Made by a program: the position numbers and the translations under genes. The notes beneath the pieces were generated by a model, which was not told where the DNA came from, searched no databases, and saw only the letters and a list, made by a program, of their open reading frames with translations. From positions 124,001-188,000 of the forward strand of contig JAXLSW010000010.1 in the NCBI GenBank assembly GCA_046330415.1: 64,000 bases of DNA, written 5' to 3'. The stretch comes from RHKX01 sp046330415 (GTDB lineage: Bacteria > Actinomycetota > Thermoleophilia > Solirubrobacterales > 70-9). Shown in pieces: positions 25,063 to 33,351 of the stretch. How positions within the stretch are numbered: the stretch's first letter is position 1; each line of letters begins with the position of its first letter.

Positions 25063-25656
25063 ATGGCTGAGGGCGAACGCCTAACAAAGCGTCATGAGGA
25101 GATCATCGCCAGGGCGGCCGTGCTCTTCGACGAGGGCGGTTACGGCAACGTGAACATGGCGTCCGTCGCGGACTCGGTCGGGATCGCGAAGCCGACCCTC
25201 TACCACTACTTCGGCGGCAAGGACGCGATCCTCTTCGAGATCCACGAGCAGTTCATCGACAACCTGCTCAGGCAGTACGAGTCCCGGCGCGGGCTCGGGT
25301 TGTCGGCCGCGGAGGAGCTCAAGGGCCTGATGGCGGACACGTTCGAGCTCATGAGCACGCACCGCGGGCACCTTCGTGTCTTCTTCGAGAGCCGACGCGA
25401 GCTCTCCGAGGAGGCCCAGGCGACGATCCGCGCGAAGCGCGATCGCTACGAATCGATCATGGTCGGCACGATCGAGCGTGGAGTCGCAAACGGTGAGTTC
25501 CGGCAGGTCGACCCGCGACTCACCGCCCTCGCGGTGTTCGGCATGTGCAACTGGGGCTACCAGTGGTATCGCCCGGAGGGAGAGCTGGGAAGCCAGGAGC
25601 TCGCCGACACCTTCTTCGAGTTGCTCTTCGAGGGGCTGCGGAGTCGCGAGCCGTGA
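25063..25656 (+). CDS. TetR family transcriptional regulator (probable regulator of the catabolic locus)
   Basis: The protein has 197 residues. The helix-turn-helix is 'VADSVGIAKPTLYHYFGGKD' near residue 35-55. The C-terminal part is a ligand-binding helical domain with 'FFESRRELS'. The start is fixed by ATG 25063, just after operator 3b. Five copies of the same palindrome occur only at the control regions of the 16-39 kb locus, which makes this protein the obvious candidate to bind them. The ligand is probably the substrate or an acyl-CoA intermediate. It overlaps the thioesterase gene by four bases. Confidence 0.9.
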   Translation: MAEGERLTKRHEEIIARAAVLFDEGGYGNVNMASVADSVGIAKPTLYHYFGGKDAILFEIHEQFIDNLLRQYESRRGLGLSAAEELKGLMADTFELMSTHRGHLRVFFESRRELSEEAQATIRAKRDRYESIMVGTIERGVANGEFRQVDPRLTALAVFGMCNWGYQWYRPEGELGSQELADTFFELLFEGLRSREP

Positions 25657-26114
25657 GCGGCACAGCCGAGGCGACGGGCGAGACGTCCGCGACCGCCTAC
25701 CCGTTCGTTCTTCACGAGGTCGTGCGCTTCAGCGATTGCGACCCCTTGGGGCACGCCAACAACGCGTCCTACTCGACCTACATCGAGCAGGCTCGTCGCG
25801 GCATCCTCGGCGTGGCGTTCGACGAGTGCATCCTGGCGCGCGTCGAGATCAACTTCCGCTCTTCGCTGGAGGCCGGCGAGGCGCTTGTGGTCGAGTCCCG
25901 GTGTGCAAGCGTCGGTACCGCGAGCTTCGTGCTCGAGCACCGGATCGTCGCGGAGGGCCGTCTGGTCGCGGAGGCGACCACCACCGTCGTCTCCTACGAC
26001 TACGAAGGAGCGCGGAGCACGCCGATCCCCGAGGGACTGCTGGAGCGGCTCAAGAGCGGCCGGGCCGATCCCGGCTACGAGGAGCACAACAGCTCCAACA
26101 ACATCCCGGCCTGA
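25653..26114 (+). CDS. Hotdog-fold acyl-CoA thioesterase
   Basis: The protein has 153 residues, GTG start overlapping the tetR stop. The 4-hydroxybenzoyl-CoA thioesterase signature is 'RFSDCDPLGHANNASYSTYI', with the catalytic Asp in D-x-D/x-G-H-x-N. It hydrolyses a thioester, so some pathway intermediates are CoA-bound, in line with the thiolase and CoA-transferase genes further on. Confidence 0.87.
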   Translation: MSGTAEATGETSATAYPFVLHEVVRFSDCDPLGHANNASYSTYIEQARRGILGVAFDECILARVEINFRSSLEAGEALVVESRCASVGTASFVLEHRIVAEGRLVAEATTTVVSYDYEGARSTPIPEGLLERLKSGRADPGYEEHNSSNNIPA

Positions 26115-26115
26115 G

Positions 26116-27417
26116 ATGGCCGATCCCGAGCGCGAGGTCACGGGGCTGCTCCAGCGCCTGATCCAGGCGAACACGGTCAACCCGCCGGGGCGGGAGCGGC
26201 ATGCGCAGGAGGAGCTGGCGGACTACCTGACTGACGCGGGCATCGCCGTCGAGCTGCTGGGCGCGACCGCCGAGCGCCCCAACCTGATCGCGCGGCTGCC
26301 CGGGCGCGAACCGGGACCGACGCTCTGCTTCCTCGCGCACATGGACACGGTCCTCGCCGATGCCTCCGAATGGCGCCAGGACCCGTGGTCGGGCGCGATC
26401 GCCGAGGGGTGCATCTGGGGTCGCGGGGCGATCGACATGAAGTCCCAGCTCGCGGCGGAGGCCGTCGCGATGGCGAGCCTCGCCCGATCGGGGTGGCGCC
26501 CGCAGCGGGGCAGCCTGCTGCTCGTCTCGGTCGTCGACGAGGAGACCGGTGGGGAGATGGGTGCGTCGTGGTTGACGCGAGAGCATCCCGAGCTCGTCCG
26601 CTGCGACCTGCTTCTGAACGAGGGCGCGGGATCGCCGTTCGATCTCGAGGGCCGCCGTCACTACGGCGTCTGCTGCGGCGAGAAGGGCGCGTTTCGCCTC
26701 GATCTGACGGCGCATGGCGTGGCGGGCCACGCTTCGCAGCCGACCATCGGCGACAACGCGCTGGTCAAGCTCGCGCCGATGATCGAGCGGCTTGGGCGGC
26801 GCCAGCCCTCATATGCGATGACCTGGCTGGCGGCGGCTTTCGCGGCGGGAATCGGCGCCGATCCCGCCGATCCTTCCGAGGTGGTGCGGCGGCTGGCGGC
26901 TGAGGATCCGAAGTTGGCGGCGATCCTCGGGCCGATGTTCGGGGTGACGCTGGCGCCCACCCGGGTCGCCGCGTCGGAGAAGATCAACGTGATCCCGAGC
27001 CGGGCGGTTCTCGGCGTCGATGCGCGGGTGCCGCCGGGTCTAGGCGAGTCTGAGGTTCGGGCGGCGGTCGCCGAGCTCCTGGGCGAGGACTCCTACGAGC
27101 TGGCATTCACGGAGCGCCTGCCGGGTAACGCCTCGCCGGACAACGGGGTGCTTCGGGAGGCGATCGACGAGTGGATCGCTGAGAACGCCCCGGGCGCTGT
27201 GACGGTGCCGATGATGATGCCGGGGTTCACCGATTCGCGGTTCTTCCGCGATGCGTTCCCGGAGTGCGTGGCCTACGGGTTCTTCCCTCACGCCCATCAG
27301 ACCCTGACTGAGACCGCGCCGCTGCTGCATGGCCGCGACGAACGGATCGACGTTCGCGATCTCGCCTTCGCGACGCGCTTCTACGTCGACGTCGCGCGCC
27401 GGCTGCTCGGCCGCTAG
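26116..27417 (+). CDS. M20 family metallohydrolase (ArgE/DapE/carboxypeptidase type)
   Basis: The protein has 433 residues, starting 2 bases after the thioesterase stop. Metal-site motifs are 'LAHMDTVLAD', 'WGRGAIDMKSQ', 'VVDEETGGEMGA' (catalytic Glu pair) and 'FPHAHQT' near the end. A dimerisation domain is inserted about 185-300. M20 enzymes hydrolyse amide bonds of N-acyl amino acids or small amides. It may open an amide product of the pathway or deacetylate something acetylated by the Eis-like enzyme; both are speculative. Confidence 0.87.
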   Translation: MADPEREVTGLLQRLIQANTVNPPGRERHAQEELADYLTDAGIAVELLGATAERPNLIARLPGREPGPTLCFLAHMDTVLADASEWRQDPWSGAIAEGCIWGRGAIDMKSQLAAEAVAMASLARSGWRPQRGSLLLVSVVDEETGGEMGASWLTREHPELVRCDLLLNEGAGSPFDLEGRRHYGVCCGEKGAFRLDLTAHGVAGHASQPTIGDNALVKLAPMIERLGRRQPSYAMTWLAAAFAAGIGADPADPSEVVRRLAAEDPKLAAILGPMFGVTLAPTRVAASEKINVIPSRAVLGVDARVPPGLGESEVRAAVAELLGEDSYELAFTERLPGNASPDNGVLREAIDEWIAENAPGAVTVPMMMPGFTDSRFFRDAFPECVAYGFFPHAHQTLTETAPLLHGRDERIDVRDLAFATRFYVDVARRLLGR

Positions 27418-27427
27418 GGCCTCGCCG

Positions 27428-29803
27428 TCAGACCGCGACGGTCTCGACCTCGACAGCGCGGGCGGCCTCGATCCGCTCGATCAGATACGACGGGGTGACC
27501 GGGGTCCGATCGAGGGTCACGCCGAACGGCTCGAGCGCGTCATGGATCGCGCTGACGATCGCAGCGGGAGTGGCGATCGTCGCACCCTCCGCCATGCCCT
27601 TGATCCCGCCCTCGGTGACGGGTGAGGGAGTGGAGAGGTGCGCGATCTCGACCGTCGGCACCTCGGAGGACGAGGGGTAGAGGAAGTCGACGAGCGAGGA
27701 GAACTTGGGTTGACCGTCCTCGTCGTAGAAGCACTCCTCGTACAGCGCGTTCCCGATGCCCTGCACGACCGCGCCGGCGACCTGTCCGTCGACGATCATC
27801 GGGTTGAGCATCTGACCGCAGTCCTCGACCGCGAGAATGCGCTGGAGGTCGATCATCCCGGTCTCGACGTCGACCTCGACGATCGCGGCGATCACGCCGT
27901 TGGAGTACGTCTCGGGCGGGTCGTAGTGGCGCGTCGCGGTGAGGCCGGGGTCGAACTCCTCGCTAGGGCGGTTCAGCGCGCCCCAGTAGGCGTCGGCGAC
28001 GACGGCGTCGACCGTGGTCTCGCAGGTGGGGTCGGCCTTCGACCAGACGCGCCCGTCGCAGATGTCGACGTCGTCCTCCTCGATCTCGAGCAGGTGCGCG
28101 GCGAGCGTGACGAGCTTCTCGCGAACCGCCCGCGCCGCGCGCATGGCCGCGCCGCCGCCGATGACGGCGCTGCGGCTCGCGTAGGTGCCCGAGCCGTAGA
28201 CGTCGCGGGCCGTGTCGCCGTACGTCACCCGGATCCGCGAGGGGTTGACCCCGAGCTCGTCGGCGGTGACCTGCGCGAGGCTCGTCTCGTGCCCCTGGCC
28301 GTGGGAGTGCAGACCGGTGCTCACCACGACCGAGCCGTCGGGCTCCATGGTGACGCTGACGAGGTCGAAGAACGTGGCGCGGAGGTCGCACGCACGGGCG
28401 ATCCTCGAGCCGAATCCCGTCGGCTCGACGAACGGGGAGATGCCGATGCCGCAGAAGCGGCCGGCGGCGCGGGCCTCGGCCTGCTGCCCACGGAACTCCT
28501 CGTAGCCGATCAGCTCCAGCGCCTTCTCGACCGACGCGCGGTAGCTGCCGCCGTCGTACTGCATCCCGGTGGCCGACTTGTAGGGATCGTCACCGATGCA
28601 GTTCGCGAGCCGGAGCTCGACTGGGTCGCGGTTGAGCTCGCGGGCGATCTCGTCGATCAGCGACTCGCGCGCCGTGTGCCCCGATGTCATCGCCACTCCC
28701 CGGTAGGGGGCGCACCAGCTCTTGCAGGTGGCCGCCGCGTCGACCGTCCAGGAGCACTCGCCGATGTCGTAGAGGCTGGGGAGGAGCGTCGCCGCATGAA
28801 GCGGGTCCATCAGCGATGTCACGTAGGGGAGGGAGTAGGCGCCGCCGACACCGAGGTAGCGCCCGCGGAACGCTAGGAAGCGGCCGTCCTCGTCGACGGC
28901 GATGTCGATGTAGGCGATCAGCTCCTTCGCGTGAGGGCCTGCCAGGAACTCCTCCTGGCGATCGGCGATCCACTTGATCGGACGCTCGAGCTGCCGCGAG
29001 AGGTAGAGGACGCAGTACTCCTCCATGGCGACGAGGTTCTTCGATCCGAAACCCCCGCCGACGGCCGGGGAGACCAGGCGGATACGGGATTCCGGGATGC
29101 CGAGATGGTGGGCGATGCCGGTCCGCGCCAGATGCGGTGCCTGCTGGGAGGAGTGGAGGGTCACCTCGTCGGTCCAGGGGTTCCACTGCGCGATCGACGC
29201 GTGGCACTCGATGGGAGCGGCGGCCTGACGGGTCGCCTCGAAGCGCTTGCTGAAGACGCGGTGGGCGTTCGCGAAGATCTCCTCCGCGCCGTCGGTGGCG
29301 AACTCGATGTGGCCGACGTTGTTGTTGGGCACGTCGTCGTGCAGCTGCGGTGCGTCCGGGAGCAGGGCCGCCTCACCGTCGACGACCGGGTCGAGCGGCT
29401 CGTAGTCGACGTCGACCAGCGCCGCGGCGTCCTCGGCGATCGCGCGTGAGTCGGCGACGACGGCGACGACCGGCTCGCCGACGAAGCGGACCCGGTCCAG
29501 GGGCAGGATGTGGCGGGTCACGGGCAGCGACTCGGGGCGGTCCATGGAGGCGACGATCGGGGAGGTCAGCGGCTGCAGCTGCTCGCCGGTCATCACCGCC
29601 CGGACGCCTGGGTACGACTCCGCGGCCGTGACGTCGATCGACGCGATCCGCGCGTGCGGCCAGGGGCTGCGCGCGAACGCTGCGTGAAGCATCCCGGGCA
29701 GCGAGATGTCGTCCACGTAGGTGGCCTGGCCGGTCAGGAAGCGGGCATCTTCGAGGCGCGGCATCGACGCGCCCACGAAGCGGGGTCGGTCGGACTCATC
29801 CAC
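27428..29803 (-). CDS. coxL: Molybdenum hydroxylase large subunit (xanthine dehydrogenase family, Mo-binding)
   Basis: The protein has 791 residues, the normal length. 'GGGFGSK' (about 250) binds the molybdopterin, and 'KGMAEGATIATPAAI' (about 738) carries the catalytic Glu. The active-site loop that is AYRGAGR in most family members, or AYXCSFR in CO dehydrogenase, reads 'PYRGVAMTSGHTARE' here (about 366), so this is not a CO dehydrogenase and is unusual even among form II proteins. It probably hydroxylates an N-heteroaromatic ring. GGAG precedes the ATG. Its promoter shares operator site 4 with the divergent nicX-like operon. Confidence 0.93.
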   Translation of the reverse strand: MDESDRPRFVGASMPRLEDARFLTGQATYVDDISLPGMLHAAFARSPWPHARIASIDVTAAESYPGVRAVMTGEQLQPLTSPIVASMDRPESLPVTRHILPLDRVRFVGEPVVAVVADSRAIAEDAAALVDVDYEPLDPVVDGEAALLPDAPQLHDDVPNNNVGHIEFATDGAEEIFANAHRVFSKRFEATRQAAAPIECHASIAQWNPWTDEVTLHSSQQAPHLARTGIAHHLGIPESRIRLVSPAVGGGFGSKNLVAMEEYCVLYLSRQLERPIKWIADRQEEFLAGPHAKELIAYIDIAVDEDGRFLAFRGRYLGVGGAYSLPYVTSLMDPLHAATLLPSLYDIGECSWTVDAAATCKSWCAPYRGVAMTSGHTARESLIDEIARELNRDPVELRLANCIGDDPYKSATGMQYDGGSYRASVEKALELIGYEEFRGQQAEARAAGRFCGIGISPFVEPTGFGSRIARACDLRATFFDLVSVTMEPDGSVVVSTGLHSHGQGHETSLAQVTADELGVNPSRIRVTYGDTARDVYGSGTYASRSAVIGGGAAMRAARAVREKLVTLAAHLLEIEEDDVDICDGRVWSKADPTCETTVDAVVADAYWGALNRPSEEFDPGLTATRHYDPPETYSNGVIAAIVEVDVETGMIDLQRILAVEDCGQMLNPMIVDGQVAGAVVQGIGNALYEECFYDEDGQPKFSSLVDFLYPSSSEVPTVEIAHLSTPSPVTEGGIKGMAEGATIATPAAIVSAIHDALEPFGVTLDRTPVTPSYLIERIEAARAVEVETVAV

Positions 29804-29861
29804 TGGAAATCTCCTTCAGCCGGGATACACCGAACACCGCTGATGATATATGTTCAGACAA

Positions 29862-29877
29862 GCGACCGTCCGGTCGG
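29862..29877. promoter_or_regulatory. TetR-type operator, site 4 (between coxL and the ring-cleavage operon)
   Basis: GCGACCGTCCGGTCGG holds the shared core and is extended by further GGTCGGTCG repeats to 29888. The -10-like 'CATATAT' (towards coxL) and 'TAGAAC' (towards the nicX-like gene) flank it, so one site can control both directions. Confidence 0.72.
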
Positions 29878-29966
29878 TCGGTCGGTCGCAACGTAGAACC
29901 ACGTTGTGCGGCGCCTGAGTTTGGGCGGCAGGTGGTGACCGCGCTCGACGACGACAGGAGCAAGAC

Positions 29967-31001
29967 ATGACGACAGACAGATCCCTGACCCTTCTCCCGC
30001 TCTTCCGGCATGCCCTCGAGCTGTCAAAGGTCACCGAGGGCGAGGTCGTGTGCGTGTACACCGAGAACGGTGCCCGCAGCGACTACGCCGACGCCTACAT
30101 CGCAGCTGCGGAGTCGCTCGGAGCCGCGGCTTTTCGCGTCGACGTGCCGACGTCGCCGGCGGAGACGAGGGAGCTCGCCGACCTCGGTCCCAGCAGTGGG
30201 CTCGGTGCACGCCCTGCGCTCGTCGAGGCGATGAAGGGATGCGACCTCGTCGTCGACCTGGTGATGCTGCTCTTCAACTCCGCGAAGATGGAGATCCAGC
30301 AGAGCGGCACCCGCATGCTCACCTGCGTCGAGCCGGTCGAGACGATCCTGCGGTGTCTGCCGACGCCCGAGCTGCGGGCTGAGGCGATCGCCGGGCGTGA
30401 GCTGCTCGCCGGTGCCTCCCGCGTCCGCATCGCGAGCGAGGCCGGTACCGACCTGACCTACGAGCTCGGCGAGCACATCTCCGAGTGCCAGTACGGGATG
30501 GCGGACGAGCCGGGGCGCTGGGACCACTTCGCCGGCACCTTCGTGTTCACCGCCGCCGTCGCGGGCAACGTCGAGGGGACGATCGTCTTCGACTCCTACG
30601 ACGTCATCACGCCGTACATCAACCACGTCCGAACGCCGGTGAGGTGCAAGGTCGAGGCCGGGCACCTGGTCGACATCCAGGGCGGGCTCGAGGCCGACCT
30701 GATGCGCGACATCTTCTCCCGCTTCGACGAGGACGCGACCCAGCTCTCGCACATCGGCTGGGGGCTTCATCCCGGGGCTCGGTGGGAGTCGCTGATGATC
30801 GATCCCAACCAGATCGGCCTGGACCCGCGGGCGTTCCGCGGATGCGTGCTGGCGTCGACCGGGCCGAACAACGAGTTCGGCGGCACGAACTCCTCGCCCT
30901 GCCACTTCGACATGCCGATGCGCAACACGTCGTTCTGGGTGGACGACGAGCTGATCGTCGACGCGGGCGAGGTCGTCTACGACTTCGGAGCCGTCGCATG
31001 A
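29967..31001 (+). CDS. 2,5-dihydroxypyridine 5,6-dioxygenase-like protein (NicX family)
   Basis: The protein has 344 residues. NicX enzymes have an M29-aminopeptidase-like fold and bind Fe(II) through H-x52-H-x-D (H265/H318/D320 in Pseudomonas NicX). Here His262 ('LSHIGWGLHPG') is followed after 50 residues by His313-Phe-Asp315 ('PCHFDMPM'), almost the same positions. The family opens 2,5-dihydroxypyridine to N-formylmaleamate. The downstream alpha/beta hydrolase and isochorismatase fit the next two steps. An M29 peptidase-like role is the alternative, but context argues against it. It is the first gene of the long operon. Confidence 0.75.
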   Translation: MTTDRSLTLLPLFRHALELSKVTEGEVVCVYTENGARSDYADAYIAAAESLGAAAFRVDVPTSPAETRELADLGPSSGLGARPALVEAMKGCDLVVDLVMLLFNSAKMEIQQSGTRMLTCVEPVETILRCLPTPELRAEAIAGRELLAGASRVRIASEAGTDLTYELGEHISECQYGMADEPGRWDHFAGTFVFTAAVAGNVEGTIVFDSYDVITPYINHVRTPVRCKVEAGHLVDIQGGLEADLMRDIFSRFDEDATQLSHIGWGLHPGARWESLMIDPNQIGLDPRAFRGCVLASTGPNNEFGGTNSSPCHFDMPMRNTSFWVDDELIVDAGEVVYDFGAVA

Positions 31002-31429
31002 TCGGGACCACCGATCCGGCGCTCTCGGACCTGCCGCTCTTCGACGAGACGCTCGTCGTCAGCGGTGACGACGGACTCGAGTTGATCGGGTGGCGTTGCT
31101 CGAGGTGCGAGCGACTCACCTTCGGGCATGCCCGGATGTGCCCGATGTGTGGGTCTTCTGAAGGACGGGACACGAGGCTGAGCGCCCTCGGGCGCCTCGA
31201 GACCTGGACCAGCGTGTCGGTGCCCTCGGGCTCCTACGACATCGGGTACGTGATGCTCGGTGACGGTGAGGACGACCAGGAGGTCCGGGTGCTCGGCCCG
31301 CTGGTCACCGACGACGTCGCCGAGCTGCACAGCGGTCAGACGGTGCGCGTCGGGTTCGATCACTCCGAGATCCTCGGCGTCGACTCCGTTCACCATGTTT
31401 TCCTAACCACCAAGGAGGAGCCCGCATGA
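30998..31429 (+). CDS. DUF35/OB-fold zinc-ribbon protein, partner of thiolase-like protein
   Basis: The protein has 143 residues. A zinc ribbon ('CSRCERLTFGHARMCPMCG') precedes a DUF35 OB-fold. Such proteins bind acyl-CoA and form complexes with SCP2-type thiolases. The gene overlaps both neighbours by four bases (ATGA), directly before the thiolase-like gene, as usual for the pair. Its presence beside a NicX-like dioxygenase is unusual. Confidence 0.85.
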   Translation: MIGTTDPALSDLPLFDETLVVSGDDGLELIGWRCSRCERLTFGHARMCPMCGSSEGRDTRLSALGRLETWTSVSVPSGSYDIGYVMLGDGEDDQEVRVLGPLVTDDVAELHSGQTVRVGFDHSEILGVDSVHHVFLTTKEEPA

Positions 31430-32576
31430 GGGACGTATTTGTCATCGGCACGGGGATGACGCGGTTCACGAAGTACGAGGACGTCGACTCCGTCGCTCTC
31501 GGCGAGCAGGCGGTCGCCGAGGCGATCTCCGACGCGGAGATCGAGACGGCGCAGGTCGACGCTTTCTACGCGGGGCATGTGCATGGTGGAGCCGTGGCCG
31601 GTGAGCGCGTCGGCGCGGCGACCGGGCTGGCCGGGATCCCGACGCTCAACCTCGAGAACGCGTGTGCCAGCGGCACCACGGCGGTCGTCGAAGCGGCCTA
31701 CGCGATTCGCGCCGGTCGCTATGACTGTGTCGTCGCATGCGGCTTCGAGCAGATGTCGACGCTGAAGGGGATGATCGCCCCCTCACCGGGCGACTACGAG
31801 GGCGCGCTCGGCCTCGTCTTCCCCGCGTGGCACGCGATGCGCGCCCGGATGTACGCCGAGGAGTACGGCCTCACGCGCGAGCAGCTGTCCGCTGTGGCGG
31901 TCAAGAATCGAGCGAACGGCGCACGTAATCCCCTCTCGCACATGCGGGAGGAGGTGACCGAGGAGCAGGTCAGCGGATCGCGCTCGATCGCGACGCCGCT
32001 GAACCTCTTCGACTGCTGCCCCAAGAGCGATGGTGCGGCCGCGGTCGTCCTCGGCTCGTCCCAGTTCCTCGAGCATGCGCGTCGCCTCCACGGGCGCGCG
32101 ATCAAGGTCGCGGGCCTCGGACTGCAGTCCGGCCGCGCCGATGGGCTCTACGAGCCGCTGTTCGAGGACATCACCCATCGCACGGCGGTGGACGCCTACG
32201 CCGAGGCCGGCATCGGTCCCGCCGACGTGGACTTCGCGGAGGTCCACGACTGCTTCACGATCGCCGAAGGGCTGCGCGTGGAGGGACTCGGCCTCGCCGA
32301 GCAGGGGACCTACTACAAGCAGCTCGAGGCGGATGGCCGGTGGTTGATGGAGGGTGAGACCCCGATCAACGCGAGCGGCGGGCTTCTCGCCAAGGGTCAC
32401 CCGGTCGGTGCGACCGGAGTCGCCCAGGTCCACGAGCTCGTCACCCAGATGCGCGGCGACGCGGGCGAGCGCCAGCTCGATCGCGTCGACGTCGGCTTGG
32501 AACCCACACCCGCGGCGGCTCCGTGCCCGGGACGGAGGGCGGCAGTTGCGGCGTGATCATCTGCACCGGGGACTGA
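31426..32576 (+). CDS. SCP2-type thiolase-like protein (3'-end frameshift)
   Basis: About 380 residues. The catalytic Cys lies at about residue 80 ('NACASGTTAV'), with 'EVHDCFTIAEG' and 'GGLLAKGHPVGATG' as family motifs. The open frame stops at 32556 with an atypical tail. From about 32503 the +1 frame reads 'LGTHTRGGSVPGTEGGSCGV', then a proper thiolase end, with stop at 32574-32576. A one-base indel in the last 25 codons is therefore likely, either a sequence error or a recent mutation. It probably acts with the DUF35 protein on an acyl-CoA. Confidence 0.82.
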
Positions 32577-32586
32577 GCACGCCGGG

Positions 32587-33351
32587 ATGGTCATGACGGT
32601 CACGCGCGTCGCCACCGCAGATCACGATGCGACGGTGGTCGTCGGCGGATCGGGACCCCCGATGCTGCTGATCCACGCGATCGGGCTCGATCACCGCATG
32701 TGGTCGGGGGTGACCGAGGTCATGGCCGCCGAGGCGACGACGATCAGCTACGACCTTCGCGGCTTCGGCGGCTCCGTGCCCGCCCCGCCCGCGGGCTCGA
32801 TCGCGGAGCTCGCCGATGACGCTGCCGCCGTGCTGGAGGCCACCGCCGCCGAGCCGGCGCACGTCGTCGGGCTGTCGATCGGTGGTGCGGTCGCTCAGGA
32901 GCTCGCGCTCCGCCACCCGCACCTGGTCGCCAAGCTCTCCCTCTGCGCGACGCTCTGCAAGGGCCAGGAGGTCGCCCGTCAGCGCGCCGAGCAGGCGGAG
33001 CACGACGGCGTCGGCTCCCAGGTGGAGTCGACCCTGGAGCGCTGGTTCACGCCCGCGGCGTCGGCCGAGGCCGTCGCCTACGCCGAGGGCTGCCTGCGCA
33101 GCCTCGACGTCCCCCACTGGGCCGCCTGTTGGCGGGCGCTCGCCGATCTCGACACGAAGTCCCGCCTCGCCACCCTCGACGTTCCGGCACACGTGATCGT
33201 CGGGAACCTCGACTCCTCCACGCCGGTGTCCGTCGCGCGCGAGATCGCTGAGGCTATCCCCGGCGCCACGCTCGGCGTGATCGACGACGGGCCACACATG
33301 CTGAGTCTCGAGACCCCCGAACAGCTCGCGAGGGAGATCGCGCGAACATGA
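32587..33351 (+). CDS. Alpha/beta hydrolase (candidate N-formylmaleamate deformylase)
   Basis: The protein has 254 residues. The nucleophile elbow is 'VGLSIGGAVAQ' (Ser97). The acid is in 'VGNLDSSTPV' and the His in 'DDGPHMLS'. It is close in type to 3-oxoadipate enol-lactonases and NicD. In the nicotinate pathway NicD removes formate from N-formylmaleamate after ring opening, so this gene is the natural candidate. The sequence alone does not separate it from enol-lactone hydrolases. It overlaps the CoA-transferase gene by four bases. Confidence 0.83.
   Translation: MVMTVTRVATADHDATVVVGGSGPPMLLIHAIGLDHRMWSGVTEVMAAEATTISYDLRGFGGSVPAPPAGSIAELADDAAAVLEATAAEPAHVVGLSIGGAVAQELALRHPHLVAKLSLCATLCKGQEVARQRAEQAEHDGVGSQVESTLERWFTPAASAEAVAYAEGCLRSLDVPHWAACWRALADLDTKSRLATLDVPAHVIVGNLDSSTPVSVAREIAEAIPGATLGVIDDGPHMLSLETPEQLAREIART

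Noticed and set aside
27428..29803. CO dehydrogenase as function of the coxL-type gene
   Set aside because: The CO dehydrogenase loop AYXCSFR is absent; context is a ring-degradation operon.
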